Position numbers and translations under genes: made by a program. 64,000 nt of DNA. It comes from Acanthochromis polyacanthus. Its lineage: Eukaryota > Chordata > Actinopteri > Pomacentridae. The DNA is taken from NCBI RefSeq assembly GCF_021347895.1, contig NC_067132.1, forward strand, positions 7,858,338 to 7,922,337. The letters run 5' to 3'. Shown here piece by piece: positions 1-10,351 of the stretch; position 1 is the first letter of the stretch; every line of letters begins with the position of its first letter. Under the pieces are notes generated by a model that saw only the letters and a program-made list of their open reading frames with translations, did not search any database and had not been told where the DNA came from.

Positions 1-152
1 CTGGCTGAGTGAAGAGCAGTCTTTAAACTGGTGGGGTTAAAATCCCCTGCAACCACTACAAAGCTATCTGGGTGTTCAGTCAGAACAACATCACTGATGG
101 CGTCATGCAGCCCTCCAAGTGCCTCGTTAGCATTAGCTTTAGCATTAGCACT
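1..152 (-). mobile_element. LINE (Jockey/CR1/L2/Rex-type) endonuclease fragment, 3' side of the nested insertion
   Basis: Read on the minus strand, this translates as the middle of an apurinic endonuclease domain: ANEALGGLHDAISDVVL, then VVVAGDFNPTSLKTALHSA, where the GDFN motif is part of the endonuclease active site. It continues the reading of the same element at 3,306-3,990; the two parts were separated by insertion of the RTE element. Joined across the 16-bp target duplication, the host reads AQSANAKANANEALGG in one frame. The element continues beyond position 1. Clade assignment is by remembered similarity only. Confidence 0.8.
137..152. repeat. Target-site duplication of the RTE insertion, left copy
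   Basis: CTTTAGCATTAGCACT occurs here and again, identically, at 3306-3321, flanking the RTE-type LINE exactly. A 16-bp exact duplication is in the range expected for target-primed reverse transcription. Confidence 0.88.
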
Positions 153-386
153 CTCTTCTTCTTCTTTTTCTTTCGGCTTTTCCCTTCAGGGGTCGCCACA
201 GTGAATCAATTGCCTCCATCTAACCATGTCTTCTGCATCCTCTTCTCTCACACCAACTACCTTCATGTCCTCTTTAACTACATCCATAAACCTCCTCTTT
301 GGTTTTCCTCTAGGCCTCCTGCTTGGCAGTGGGAAACTCAGCATCCTTCTACCAATATATTCACTCTCTCTCCTCTGGACATGTCC

Positions 387-1855
387 GAACTATCTCAGTC
401 TGGCCTCTCTGACTTTATCTCCAAAGCCTATAACATGTGCTGTCCCTCTGATGTACTCATTCCTGATCCTATCCATCCTGGTCACTCCCAGAGAGAACCT
501 CAGCATCTTCAGTTCTGCTACCTCCAGCTCTGCCTCCTGTCTTTTCCTCAGGGACACTGTCTCCAGACCAAACAACATGGCTGGTCTCACCACAGTTTTG
601 CAAACCTTTCCTTTCATTTTAGCTGAAACTCTTCTATCACACATCACACCTGACATTTTTCTCCAGCCGTTCCATCCTGCCTGTACACGCTTTTTCACCT
701 CTTTTCCACACTCTCCATTGCTCTGGACTGTTGACCCTAAGTACTTAAAATCCTCCACCTTCTTGATCTCTTCTCCCTGTAATCTCACTCTTCCACTTGG
801 GTCCCTCTCATTCACACACAGATACTCCGTCTTGCTGCGGCTAACCTTCATTCCTCTCCTTTCCAGAGCAAACCTCCATGCCTCTAGCTTCTCCTCCACC
901 TGTTCCCTGCTCTCACTACAGATCACAATGTCATCTGCAAACATCATAGTCCATGGAGACTCCTGTCTAACCTCGTCTGTCATCCTGTCTATCACCATAG
1001 CAAACAAGAAGGGGCTCAGAGCTGATCCCTGATGTAGTCCCACCTCCACCTTGAACTCCTCTGTTACTCCTACAGCACACCTCACCACTGTCTTACAGTC
1101 CTCATACATGTCCTGCACCACTCTAACATACTTCTCTGCCACTCCAGACTTCCTCATACAAAACCACAGTTCCTCTCTGGGCACCCTGTCATAAGCTTTC
1201 TCCAGATCTACAAAGACACAATGCAGCTCCTTCTGACCATCTCTGTACTTCTCTATCAACATCTTCAAAGCAAATATTGCATCTGTTGTATTCTTTCTTG
1301 GCATGAAACCATACTGCTGCTTACAGAGGTTCACCTCTGCCCTTAGTCTAGCTTCAACTACTCTTTCCCATAGCTTCATTGTGTGGCTCATCAGCTTTAT
1401 TCCTCTGTAGTTGCCACAACTCTGCACATCTCCCTTGTTCTTAAAGATGGGCACCAGCACACTTCTCCTCCATTCCTCGGGCATCTTCTCATTATCTAAG
1501 ATCCTGTTGAACAACCCAGTCAGAAGCTCTACTGCTACCTCTCCGAGACACTTCCATACCTCCACAGGTATATCATCAGGACCAAGTGCCTTTCCACTCT
1601 TCCACGGAGGGCATTGAAAAGGATCTTCAATGCCCTCCTCACTTCATCCTTACTAATCTTTGCTACTTCCTGGTCCACAAAAGTCACCTCATCTACTCTT
1701 CGTTCTCTCTCATTTTCCTTATTCATCAACTCTTCAAAGTACTCTTTCCATCTTCCCATCACACTATTGGCACCTGTCAACACACTTCCATCCTTATCCT
1801 TTATCACTCTAACCTGCTGCACGTCCTTCCCATCTCTGTCTCTCTGCCTTGCCAA
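387..1855 (-). pseudogene. RTE LINE ORF, reverse transcriptase half (frameshifted)
   Basis: Two overlapping frames make up this part. Residues ending about 1,640 give the linker (WKEYFEELMNKENERE, VAKISKDEVRRALK). From about 1,565 the frame gives the reverse transcriptase: VLVPIFKNKGDVQSCGNYRG, FVDLEKAYDRVPRE, GLHQGSALSPFLFAMVID and the catalytic FADDIVI box, followed by the thumb (YLGSTVQSNGECGKEV) and LKMLRFSLGVTRMDRIRNEY. The join near 1,606-1,638 is disrupted by a 13-bp inverted repeat. Past 390 the coding sense continues in another frame (GHVQRRESEYIGRRM, EDAEDMVRWRQLIHCGDP) down to about 185. Confidence 0.87.
1606..1638. repeat. Snap-back inverted repeat, 13-bp stem
   Basis: GGAGGGCATTGAA (1606-1618), a 7-nt loop AAGGATC, then TTCAATGCCCTCC (1626-1638), a perfect complement. 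It lies at the point where the RTE reading frame loses the expected RALK-to-SGKA connection, so it looks like a mutation rather than a native structure. Confidence 0.85.
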
Positions 1856-3305
1856 CCTGTACAGATCAGTCTCTCCCCCTTACTGTCCAACCTAGCATAC
1901 AAGTCATCGTAAGCCCCTTGTTTGGCCTTTGCCACCTCTACTTTCACCTTACGCTGCATCTCCCTGTACTCCTGTCTACTGTCTTCAGTCCTCTCAATGT
2001 CCCACTTCTTCTTAGCTAACCTCTTTCTCTGGATCCAGTCCTGCACCTCCTCATTCCACCACCAAGTCTCCTGATCTCCTTTCCTTACAGATGACACACC
2101 AAGTACTCTCCGACCTGTCTGCCTGATCACATTTGCTGTAGTTGTCCAGTCATCTGGAAGCACCTCCTGACCATCCAAAGCCTGTCTCAACTCTTTCCTG
2201 AAAGTCATACAACACTCTTCCTTTTTCAGCTTCCACCATTTGGTCCTCTGCTCTGCCTTTGACTTCCTCATCTTCTTCACCAACAGGGTCATCCTACACA
2301 CCACCGTCCTATGCTGTCTGGTTACACTCTCACCTACCACTACTTTGCAGTCACTGATCTCTTTCAGATTACACCGTCTACACAAGATGTAGTCTACCTG
2401 TGTGCTCCTACCTCCACTCTTATAGGTCACCCTATGTTCCTGCCTCTTCTGGAAGAAAGTATTCACTACAGCCATTTCCATCCTTTTTGCAAAGTCAACC
2501 ACCATCTGTCTTTCTGCATTCCTCTCCTGGATACCAAACCTGCCCATGACCTCCTCATCATCTCTGTTTCCTGCACCAACATGTCCATTGAAGTCTGCAC
2601 CAATGACAACTCTCTCACTTCTAGGGATACTCTGCATCACTTCATCAAGGTCCAACCAGAATTTCTCCTTCTCCTCCAACTCACATCCTACCTGTGGAGC
2701 ATACCCACTAGCAACATTGAACATCACACCTTCAATTTCTAGCTTCAGGCTCATCACTCGATCTGACACTCTTCTTACCTCCAGGACATTCCTAACAAAC
2801 TCCTCCTTCACGATAATTCCTACTCCATTTCTCTTCCTATCTACACCATGATAGAACAACTTGAACCCTGCTCCTAGACTTCTAGCTTTACTACCTTTCC
2901 ACCTGGTCTCCTGGACACACAGTATGTCCACCTTCCTCCTCTGCATCATGTCAACCAACTCTCTACCTTTTCCTGTCATAGTTCCAACATTCAAAGTCCC
3001 TACTCTCAGTCCTAGACTCTTGGTGTTCCTCTTCTCTCTCTTCCTACGAGCACACCTTCCTCCCCTCCTTCTTCGACCAACAGTCGTCCATTTTCCACCG
3101 GCACCCTGTAGGTCGACAGCATCAATAGCGGTCGTTGTTAACCCGGGCCTCGACCGATCCGGTATGGAAGTCATACATTTGATTCGCATGTTTGATTTGG
3201 CTAAAGTTTTACGTTGGATGCCCTTCCTGCCACAACCCTCTGTATTTATCCGGGCTTGGGACTGGCACAATAAGACACTGGCTTGTGTCCCCTTGCGGCT
3301 ACATT
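1804..3305 (-). pseudogene. RTE LINE ORF, endonuclease half
   Basis: The reading frame starts inside the host LINE (35 residues ending in AQSANAKE) and then enters RTE sequence, so its apparent N-terminus is a chimera made by insertion. The RTE part shows an AP-endonuclease: LRVGTLNVGTMTGKG, ILCVQETRWKGS with the catalytic Glu, GADFNGHVG, and TQVDYILCRR. The final catalytic His region reads VTRQHRTVV where many relatives have SDH, and TKWWKLKKEE follows. These enzymes nick the chromosomal target for reverse transcription. The frame runs out at 1,804 after a frameshift near 1,860-1,880, where ARLDSKGERL departs from the expected reading and the true continuation is found in another frame. Confidence 0.85.
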
Positions 3306-3321
3306 CTTTAGCATTAGCACT
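3306..3321. repeat. Target-site duplication of the RTE insertion, right copy
   Basis: CTTTAGCATTAGCACT, identical to 137-152. Confidence 0.88.
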
Positions 3322-3990
3322 TTGAGCTATGTAAACAGCAGCTACCATCACGATGGTGAATTCCCTCGGCAGGTAGAATGGCCAGGATTTCACAATGAGG
3401 AATTCCGCCAACTGAGAGCAGTGTTTAGAGGCTAACGTGGCATTAACACACCAGTCCTTCTTGATACAGATGCACAGGCCCCCGTCTTGGCTCTTGCCAG
3501 AGCTAGCAGCCTCTCTGTCCGCCCGATGTCATCCCCTCCGGCTGAATGGGATGTTCTCATGGAGCCATGTTTCAGTGAAAGCAAACACACAGCAGTCTTT
3601 CCACTGTCTGCGGGTTTCTCTCAGCAAACGTAGCTTGTCCAGCTTGTTGTCCAGGGAGCAGACATTGGAGAGTAGGAGCGACGGTACAGCTGATCTGGAG
3701 GGGTTAGCCTTTAGTCTTGGCTCTTTCCCCTGTTTTGTTTATGTTCAAACCGCTTTCGCTTCCTCCTCTATTAAGTAACTGCCAGCGTAGACTCCGATAA
3801 TATTCCGTGCTGGAGTAGTATGTCCAAATCACAGCCAAGAGTCTCAATTTTAGCAACATTCATTGCCCTGATGTTCAGCAAAGTCTCTCAGCTGTAAGGT
3901 TTGTGGAATGTGTTGGACAGGCAAGATACTCTAAACTGTCACTCTTGCTGTCTCCTGGAGGGGCTGGTGTGTCCATGTGGGCTGCCATCT
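3306..3990 (-). mobile_element. LINE (Jockey/CR1/L2/Rex-type) fragment, 5' side of the nested insertion
   Basis: Minus-strand translation gives the N-terminal half of an AP-endonuclease: LLLSNVCSLDNKLDKLRLL, CCVFAFTETWLHENIP with the catalytic ETW, REAASSGKSQDGGLCIC, WPFYLPREFTIVMVAAVYIA and SANAK. A small deletion with a stop lies after ENIP (SRRG*HRADR), so the copy is defective. A possible start of an upstream reading frame (MAAHMDTPAPPGDS) lies at 3,988. Homology fades beyond 3,990 in a T-rich stretch. The other side of the same element is at 1-152. Confidence 0.78.
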
Positions 3991-5738
3991 CTTTTGTTTT
4001 TTGTTTTTTTATTCTATTGTTGTAAAATTGATCAGGTATGTAAGTTTACATCTTCCAGTTAGAAGTCCTCGTTTCGTTTTTGACTTCATCCATCCACCAC
4101 CCACTGCGATCTGTTACCTCCTTTGGTGACCTGTGCTGATTATTGTTGTTCTTCCAAAAACCTATGACTCATTAATAAGTTCAACTTTGACCATCTGCTT
4201 GTTCATATGTTGCTTCTCTTCTCCCTCAACGAGCTGGGTCAGAACACTTTCCCAGGCTATTGCTGTTGCATCTTTAATCTAAGTTACTATAGTTACAGGT
4301 TGTAGCTGAACAGCCATGTTTCACTATTTCAGTTTCTACCATACTGGAATAGCTCATGGACACAGAGTACATGTAGCTCTGTTCAGTCTTCTCTTTGTTA
4401 CTTGGGAACAGCTGTCTTTTCCACACTCACTGTTCTGAGCAGAGCACACTATGATTTATAGCAGTTTTCTGAGCCTGTATCCACTGCAGAGCTCTGCTCT
4501 TACACAACCTTGTGTTCACTCACTTGTTCACTAAAATAGTGTCAACTTGACGTAATGTAACACAATCTACCACTGTCCTGCATGGCTGGCTTACAGAATA
4601 TGGACACTACAGACAAAGAAAATTATAATGTTTATTTTATGAATAATATGTAAGATACAGACTCAGTGGGCAACAGAAAATCATGATCACCACATCTACA
4701 GTCCTCAGTACTTTATATTAGCAGGCATACTGTTAGAGTAAAAGTACCCTAATGCTATGCCTGCTCTAGTGATTTGTCTAAACTAACCACATTGCTTTTT
4801 CACCAAAAAATATTCTTCATATTCACCATTTTTATTTCTTGAGAAATTAGTCTTGCACTAAAGGCTAACTTCTCATTCACACATACTGTGTTCTTCTGGC
4901 TTAGCAAGGCCGATCCCTCTTTGCACCTTCTGGTTTTAATTATTGCAGACACTCACAGTTCCCTCTCCTTCGCCCTCGATCCATTCTCCTCAGCGTCTCA
5001 GATGAAGGGTAGTAATCAAGAACTGGGTGGCAGACAAGAGGCCATTTACTCAGGTGAGGAGCAGAGAGATGTGCGCCACTTCAGGAGATGCAAAGCCTAG
5101 CCCAAGGGTGCCACTCAATCATCCCCAATCAGGAAAACCCCCGAGAGGTCTCAGAGAAACATACAGAACCCCTGCTTTTGTCTGATATGCTATCTTTCTT
5201 TTTTCCCCCCAGAATATGAGACATGGAAGAAAGCAGCCAAGGTGAAATGCACCTTTTCAGTTAAAAGAATTTTATTCACAAAGCTTGTTTTCAGTATTTC
5301 CAACAGAGCGGCCCCTGGGCCACAGCAGCAGCATCAGGCCATGCTGATGAAGATACAATCCAAGGGGGGCTCCTCTCTCCTTCTTCTTCTCACTGTGGCA
5401 TCTGCCAGCAGAGGGAAGAAGAAGAAAGGAAAAAATACAAGCGTTGAAGTAGATTCCTCTGTGAATAAAGCAGCCTCTGAATCCAATCTCAGTGAAAAGA
5501 GACGGAGTCAGCACGAAGATGGTGCCATAAAGAGGCAGGTACAAGCAGATGAATCAGGAAGAGGAGAAGCCTTAGGTTGGAGAGATCAAAGATAGTGTTG
5601 AAAAGAAGGAGAAGAAGGAGACGCTGTTGAATTATTTTGGAGGTGTTTGAGGGGTATTTTCCATCTAGCGTGTCTAACCTCAGAGGGGCATGTTCTGCCA
5701 GCTCTCACCGCATGCAACAGAGACTTTAGCACACGCAT
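3991..5738. other. Non-coding, no recognised feature
   Basis: AT-rich, moderately low-complexity sequence. An open frame at 5,242-5,595 (plus) is Lys/Gly-rich at its end and resembles nothing known to me. No splice-supported exon or RNA gene was seen. Confidence 0.5.
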
Positions 5739-5754
5739 GCACACACACACGCAC

Positions 5755-5848
<94 letters not shown>

Positions 5849-5872
5849 AGAGAAAGAGAGAGAGAGAGAGAG
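5739..5872. repeat. Compound microsatellite (CA)n-(GA)n
   Basis: About 105 nt of CA, with GCAC variants at the start, followed from 5,845 by AG/GA repeats. Open frames across it (poly Thr-His, poly Cys-Val) are artefacts. Confidence 0.97.
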
Positions 5873-6199
5873 AAATGCGCTTTAGCTTCTCGGTCTTATT
5901 TGCATCATTCTTCGGGGAGACTTTACCTTTGTCTTTGCAGCAAGTCAAATTTCCTGGATCGGAGAAGAGCCTTTTTTGATATGCACTCTTTTTGGCTGAC
6001 GTTACTCAGCGTTACAACAAATAGTCAAATCAAATCAAAGCAGCCTGCACAGTGACAGTGGGATGGGAGAAGGGTTGGCTGTCTCTATTTAATCTATTGT
6101 CAATGAGAAATGAGGCACATCTGAACCCTAAGAGATCCATGGTGACCATATGACTGTACACAGCACCTATGGCCTGGAGAAGATCCAGCCATCATGATC

Positions 6200-6202
<3 letters not shown>

Positions 6203-6271
<69 letters not shown>
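6203..6271. repeat. Microsatellite (TG)n
   Basis: About 69 nt of uninterrupted TG. Confidence 0.97.
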
Positions 6272-6272
<1 letters not shown>

Positions 6273-6395
6273 TGTATTTGTCCAACTGTTTGTCTCAACT
6301 GTGTTAGTATTAAGGTTAGAATTAGGTTACGGTGCTTGTGGATAGGTGAGGGTTTTAGAATAAATCATGTCAATGATATCTTCACAAAAATAGCA

Positions 6396-6398
<3 letters not shown>

Positions 6399-6480
<82 letters not shown>
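6399..6480. repeat. Microsatellite (GT)n
   Basis: About 82 nt of uninterrupted GT. Confidence 0.97.
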
Positions 6481-6484
<4 letters not shown>

Positions 6485-6846
6485 ACAGATTAGCTGTAAC
6501 AGCTGTCTCCTGTGGATTGCTCTGGGGAAAAACTGACCTTCTGCCTTCCAGGTGATCTCAACAAAGTGCAATTTTGTTATCCGTTCCCTCTGAGATGTGA
6601 TTGCTTTATGTGCATTTGTGCAACCTTTCTTTGCGTAACTTACCACAATCACAGATGTTATTAGCAATCATAGAGCATAACATCTCACCCAAGTAACAGC
6701 CTCAGTTGGAAGATAAGAACAGCACTGTGCTACCTGAACTATACAGTCTACATGTACATGTACATAATACTGTGTAATGTACATGCAGACAGAAAATTTG
6801 TCATTTTTTTTGTCTGTTTGTTTTCCCATTTTGCCATTCTTACCAC

Positions 6847-6949
6847 ACACTACTGTTGAAAAGTTTTTGGTTACTTAGAAATGTACTTATTTTTGAAAGA
6901 AAAGCAGTTTTTTTCACTGAAGATAAAATAAAAGCAATCATAAATAAAG

Positions 6950-6950
<1 letters not shown>
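6847..6950 (+). mobile_element. Truncated Tc1/mariner-type MITE (same family as 22,412-22,776)
   Basis: CACTACTGTTGAAAAG, then TTACTTAGAAATG and TATTTTTGAAAGAAAAGCA, match the left end of the complete MITE at 22.4 kb with scattered substitutions. Similarity stops at the (TA)n tract that begins at 6,952; the right half and right terminal repeat are absent here and were not found beyond 10,385. Confidence 0.7.

Positions 6951-6951
<1 letters not shown>

Positions 6952-7015
<64 letters not shown>
6952..7015. repeat. (TA)n tract at the left edge of the inverted-repeat element
   Basis: 64 nt of TA directly abutting the terminal sequence GGCATGCC. A shorter (TA)n lies symmetrically at 10,358-10,384. 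Confidence 0.95.
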
Positions 7016-7021
<6 letters not shown>

Positions 7022-7050
7022 CCGTTTAGGAAATTATATATATAATGAAA
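7016..7050. repeat. Left terminal inverted repeat
   Basis: 35 bp exactly complementary to 10323-10357. Its outermost 8 bp, GGCATGCC, are themselves palindromic. Confidence 0.9.
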
Positions 7051-7296
7051 GTCGATATATATATAATGAAACTTGATATATATATAATGAAACTTGATAT
7101 ATATATAATGAAACTTGATATATATATAATGAAAGTCGATATATATATAATGAAACTTGATATATATATAATGAAAGTCGATATATATATAATGAAACTT
7201 GATATATATATAATGAAACTTGATATATATATAATGAAAGTCGATATATATATAATGAAACTTGATATATATATAATGAAAGTTGATATATATATA
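7045..7296. repeat. Forward array, 12 units of 21 bp
   Basis: Twelve tandem 21-bp units, alternating between ATGAAACTTGATATATATATA and the AAGTCG variant of the same unit. Because 21 is a multiple of three, the array reads as a repeating heptapeptide (MKLDIYI/MKVDIYI); this is an artefact, not a protein. Variant order is irregular. Confidence 0.95.
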
Positions 7297-7570
7297 TATC
7301 AACTTTCATTATATATATATCGACTTTCATTATATATATATATCAACTTTCATTATATATATATCTCGACTTTCATTATATATATATATATATCGACTTT
7401 CATTATATATATATATCGACTTTCACTATATATATATCAACTTTCATTATATATATATCAAGTTTCATTATATATATATATCAACTTTCATTATATATAT
7501 ATCAAGTTTCATTATATATATATCGACTTTCATTATATATATATATCAACTTTCATTATATATATATCAA
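7297..7570. repeat. Inverted array of the same 21-bp unit
   Basis: From about 7,297 the unit flips to TATCAACTTTCATTATATATA and related forms for roughly a dozen units of slightly variable length (21-27 bp). With 7,045-7,296 it makes a long imperfect palindrome centred near 7,297. Confidence 0.92.
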
Positions 7571-7589
7571 ATCTTTTTTTCCTACCGAG

Positions 7590-7751
7590 CCCCGGAAGGG
7601 ACATGTCCGTATGGCGAAGCGACAACGAAGGACACTCACCCGGACGAGAATTTTATTGAGTTTTATTTTAAAATCGGCCTGAAACACACAGACATTCAAG
7701 CAGTGCGATGCGCTAAGAGTCTGCCATGCAGACCAGCGATCCTGATAATGG
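7590..7751 (+). pseudogene. Possible first coding exon inside the 21-bp-repeat element
   Basis: One frame reads ENFIEFYFKIGLKHTDIQAV, shaped like the N-terminus of an integrase/transposase, with a hydrophobic helix and a G-x-x-x-x-D-I step. It ends at a strong splice-donor sequence, ATG|GTAAGT, near 7,749. That frame has no ATG upstream within the exon; two ATGs just upstream (7,603 and 7,612) are in the other frames, so the exon may be frameshifted. Similarity to IS3EU-type integrase N-termini is from memory and unverified. Confidence 0.35.
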
Positions 7752-8478
7752 TAAGTTTTATTTCTCCAACATCCTGCTGTTATCCTACTATGAATACGCT
7801 AGCTACAACAGTCCCACATCAGTATTATGAACGTTCCGCCAGCTAACGCGGTCCGGACACCGGATCAGTGATTAGAGGTTGGCGTTCAACTATTGTTTGC
7901 CAGCCAGTTAGCCGCTGGTAAGCTAACAAGCTATGAAACAACTCCTTATAAAACCGGAGGAAAGCAGCAGCAATATTTCAGTCCAAGACCTGTATTCAGA
8001 ACCTCCCACGCTGTTACACAATGACCCATTAATCATATTACTGAACTATATGGTTATCATTGAAATTTCCCTTGAAGAACCAGTGAACTCTTTGCGAACA
8101 CATTTTAATTTATGTGTTGATTATGTTTCGTATCAGTAATACAAGTCTAAAAAACTGATTGAAATGATCAAGTTAACACAATGAAGTAAAGAGTACTGGT
8201 AATCTGCAGCTATTTTCATAATTTCAAGGTGAAATTCTGATGTGTGATTTTCTAGCTTTGCAGATGTGGAAATCCAATGCACTGATTTCTTATACACAGA
8301 TGCTTTTGGTGTTTTTTGTTGTAAAATAAAACAAGGCATTTATCACTGTTGGAAATTATTACAGGTATTATTTGTAACACTTTCTAACATTGTATGGACA
8401 AAGCAATAAATCAGTTAATGGATAAAATCATTTGTATTACAGATGCTATCAACAGCATGTCTTGTTCATTTTATTTAG

Positions 8479-8970
8479 TTGTCGGCCTTGGATGATGAGG
8501 TCCAGTTACCAGGAGCACTAGTCTGCAGCTTACTGGTTCCGTCCTGCAGCTCCTCCACGCCGTCCTCCTCTCTACAGACCAAATCAAGTAAGATCTGTTT
8601 AGACTATGCAGACATCAACATGATCAGTATGTTATCTTTTGACCCATCCTAAAATCACAAAATAGAACATTTACTTTAAGTTAACTGTGTTTATGAAAAT
8701 AGAAAATAATTACTGACAACTAGTACTTTTTGGTGCTTTTATGCAGGAAAAGGGAACCAGGAAGCTGCTGTGGATCCTCTGCAGTATCTGGAGAGGTCAG
8801 AGGAACGGTTCTTGGAACAGATCGGAAGACACCAAGACGTGACCTCTGCCATGCTCCAGAACATCCAGAAGATGAATGAAAACCTTGGTTGCACTGATGG
8901 GACGCATGGTGTCGGTGCTGGAGCAACTGTCCCAGAATTAAACTGCATTGTTGACTATTGGCTTTTCTAG
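8479..8970 (+). pseudogene. Two spliced exons, MSANTD/Myb-SANT-like C-terminus, inside the 21-bp-repeat element
   Basis: Exon A (8479-8587) follows TTATTTAG and ends at A|GTAAGA; exon B (8747-8970) follows TTTTATGCAG. Splicing keeps one frame: SALDDEVQLPGALV, then SSLQTKS, RKGNQEAAVDPLQYLERSEE, RFLEQIGRHQDVTSAMLQNI, ending VDYWLF and a stop. An AATAAA signal lies three bases after the stop codon (8973-8978). The acidic LERSEERFLEQ helix followed by an amphipathic tail resembles the C-terminal part of transposon-borne SANT/MADF proteins; the DNA-binding domain itself was not found, so the gene is probably incomplete. Function is inferred only from family resemblance. Confidence 0.5.
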
Positions 8971-8972
8971 AA

Positions 8973-8978
8973 AATAAA
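8973..8978 (+). promoter_or_regulatory. Polyadenylation signal AATAAA
   Basis: AATAAA shortly after the stop codon of the two-exon reading frame ending at 8,970, followed by a T-rich stretch. Confidence 0.55.
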
Positions 8979-9279
8979 TCTTTTTTAGTACTTCACCTGT
9001 TTTGTATTTTACTCATGCACTTTGGATGAATGAACAGAAATTTGTGATGAGAGATGCAAATTTTGTCTATAATCTACAGAGACTTTATTCAGTGTTCAGT
9101 GCACACTTTTGTTACACACATTTTGACAGATAAGCAGTTGTGCTTTTCAAGCAGATTTTAGTCAGAAACATCAGTAGCATACGTTGTTGTTTTTTTACTG
9201 TTACACCAATCTAGGTAGATAAACTGCACTACTGCAGCAGACATATTATTGAAATGTGCTTCTATTATGTGTCTACATA

Positions 9280-9472
9280 CACTGCTCACAAATAGTTATT
9301 CAACTTTTGGGTGAAATTGATGGAAAATATAAAAAGTGCATGCTGTAGTGATATATCATAAAAGTAGGGTATTTAACTAGAAACATGCAATAGTGATTTC
9401 CTCATCTCAAAAAAAATTATTGAATCAAAAGCTAACAACAGTGGAGGGTATGTCACAATAAAAATGTCTCAG
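9280..9472. mobile_element. Possible Tc1/mariner-type terminal fragment
   Basis: Begins TA-CACTGCTCACAAATAG, a typical Tc1-type terminal start after a TA, with further AT-rich subterminal sequence. It resembles a common fish repeat by memory, but no matching right end was found here. It lies inside the 21-bp-repeat element. Confidence 0.35.
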
Positions 9473-9747
9473 TTTGGACAGAACAGCAGCCTTCAGCTGA
9501 AATCCAGTACAATTGTGTCCCACCAGTGGCGTGATCATGGATGTGTCCAGGCAGCAGCTGACCTCTGCCTCGTAATTAGCCTTAAGACCAACTATAAAGA
9601 TAAACATAGATATTATCATTATCATCAACATATGGTGCATGTGTTTAACCTTTAAGCTATGTAGGGATGCAAATGTAGTCGAAGCTAAGTAGCTAAGCTA
9701 ATGCTAACACGTTCAGTGTTCAGAATCAAAACATCTCTAAAAATTAC

Positions 9748-9772
9748 CTGTTTTCTCAAACGTAGTCGCCAT
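9748..9772 (-). pseudogene. Possible minus-strand first exon, MATTFEKT
   Basis: On the minus strand an ATG at 9,772 opens MATTFEKT and meets a splice-donor-like CAG|GTAATT at 9,748/9,747. If real, the right half of the 21-bp-repeat element carried a second, divergently transcribed gene. The short length makes chance likely. Confidence 0.25.
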
Positions 9773-9949
9773 TCCCTGTGACAACCATGAAGACAGATAG
9801 ATAATCACAGAAGAGCTCATCTGAAGAGCAAATGTCCAATAAGGTTCCTGTTTTTGTTTGCCATGTCCTTCCAGGGCTCAGTAGGAAAAAGTCTGAATAT
9901 ATGGAATGAAACTTTGAATAGATGGAATGAAAATCTGAACATTCTATAT

Positions 9950-10340
9950 TCCGACTTTCATTATATATATATCAAGTTTCATTATATATATATCAACTTT
10001 CATTATATATATATATCAACTTTCATTATATATATATCAATTTTCATTATATATATATCAAGTTTCATTATATATATATCGACTTTCATTATATATATAT
10101 CAACTTTCATTATATATATATATATATCAACTTTCATTATATATATATCAACTTTCATTATATATATATCAACTTTCATTATATATATATATCAACTTTC
10201 ATTATATATATATCAATTTTCATTATATATATATCAAGTTTCATTATATATATATCGAGTTTCATTATATATATATCAAGTTTCATTATATATATATCGA
10301 GTTTCATTATATATATATCAAGTTTCATTATATATATAAT
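9950..10340. repeat. Right-hand array of the 21-bp unit
   Basis: About 18 units of the form TATCAAGTTTCATTATATATA with AAC, GAC and GAG variants, all in the same orientation and inverted relative to 7,045-7,296. Degenerate units (GAATGAAACT, GAATGAAAAT) appear from 9,900. Confidence 0.93.
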
Positions 10341-10351
10341 TTCCTAAACGG

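Larger units (their letters stand above)
153..3305 (-). mobile_element. Nearly full-length RTE-type non-LTR retrotransposon (3.15 kb)
   Basis: A minus-strand LINE with an AP-endonuclease domain followed by a reverse transcriptase. The 3' end (low coordinates) ends in an AAG-rich tail (GAAAGAAAAAGAAGAAG on the minus strand), as usual for this clade, and the 5' end lies directly against the right-hand target duplication. A length near 3.2 kb matches a complete RTE-like unit with one main ORF. The copy is dead: the reading frame is interrupted near 1,860, near 1,620 (a hairpin-type insertion) and near 390. It sits inside another LINE of the same orientation. RTE clade is inferred from domain order, length and tail; a family-level name would need a repeat library. 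Confidence 0.87.

Noticed and set aside
72..1032. Plus-strand open frames over the RTE element
   Set aside because: Shadows of the minus-strand reverse transcriptase; its codons, not these, match a known family.
5242..5595. 117-aa Lys-rich open frame
   Set aside because: No homology recognised and no supporting splice sites; probably chance.
5586..5979. Poly-Thr-His, poly-Cys-Val and similar open frames over CA/TG tracts (also 6,100-6,536, 12,557-12,994, 56,831-57,237, 57,501-57,749)
   Set aside because: Dinucleotide repeats give open frames in every phase; there is no protein family and no exon structure.
7045..7659. 204-aa open frame of repeated MKLDIYI heptads as a coding gene
   Set aside because: It is a translation of the 21-bp tandem unit; all three frames of both strands give similar repeats, and no start or splice context supports it.
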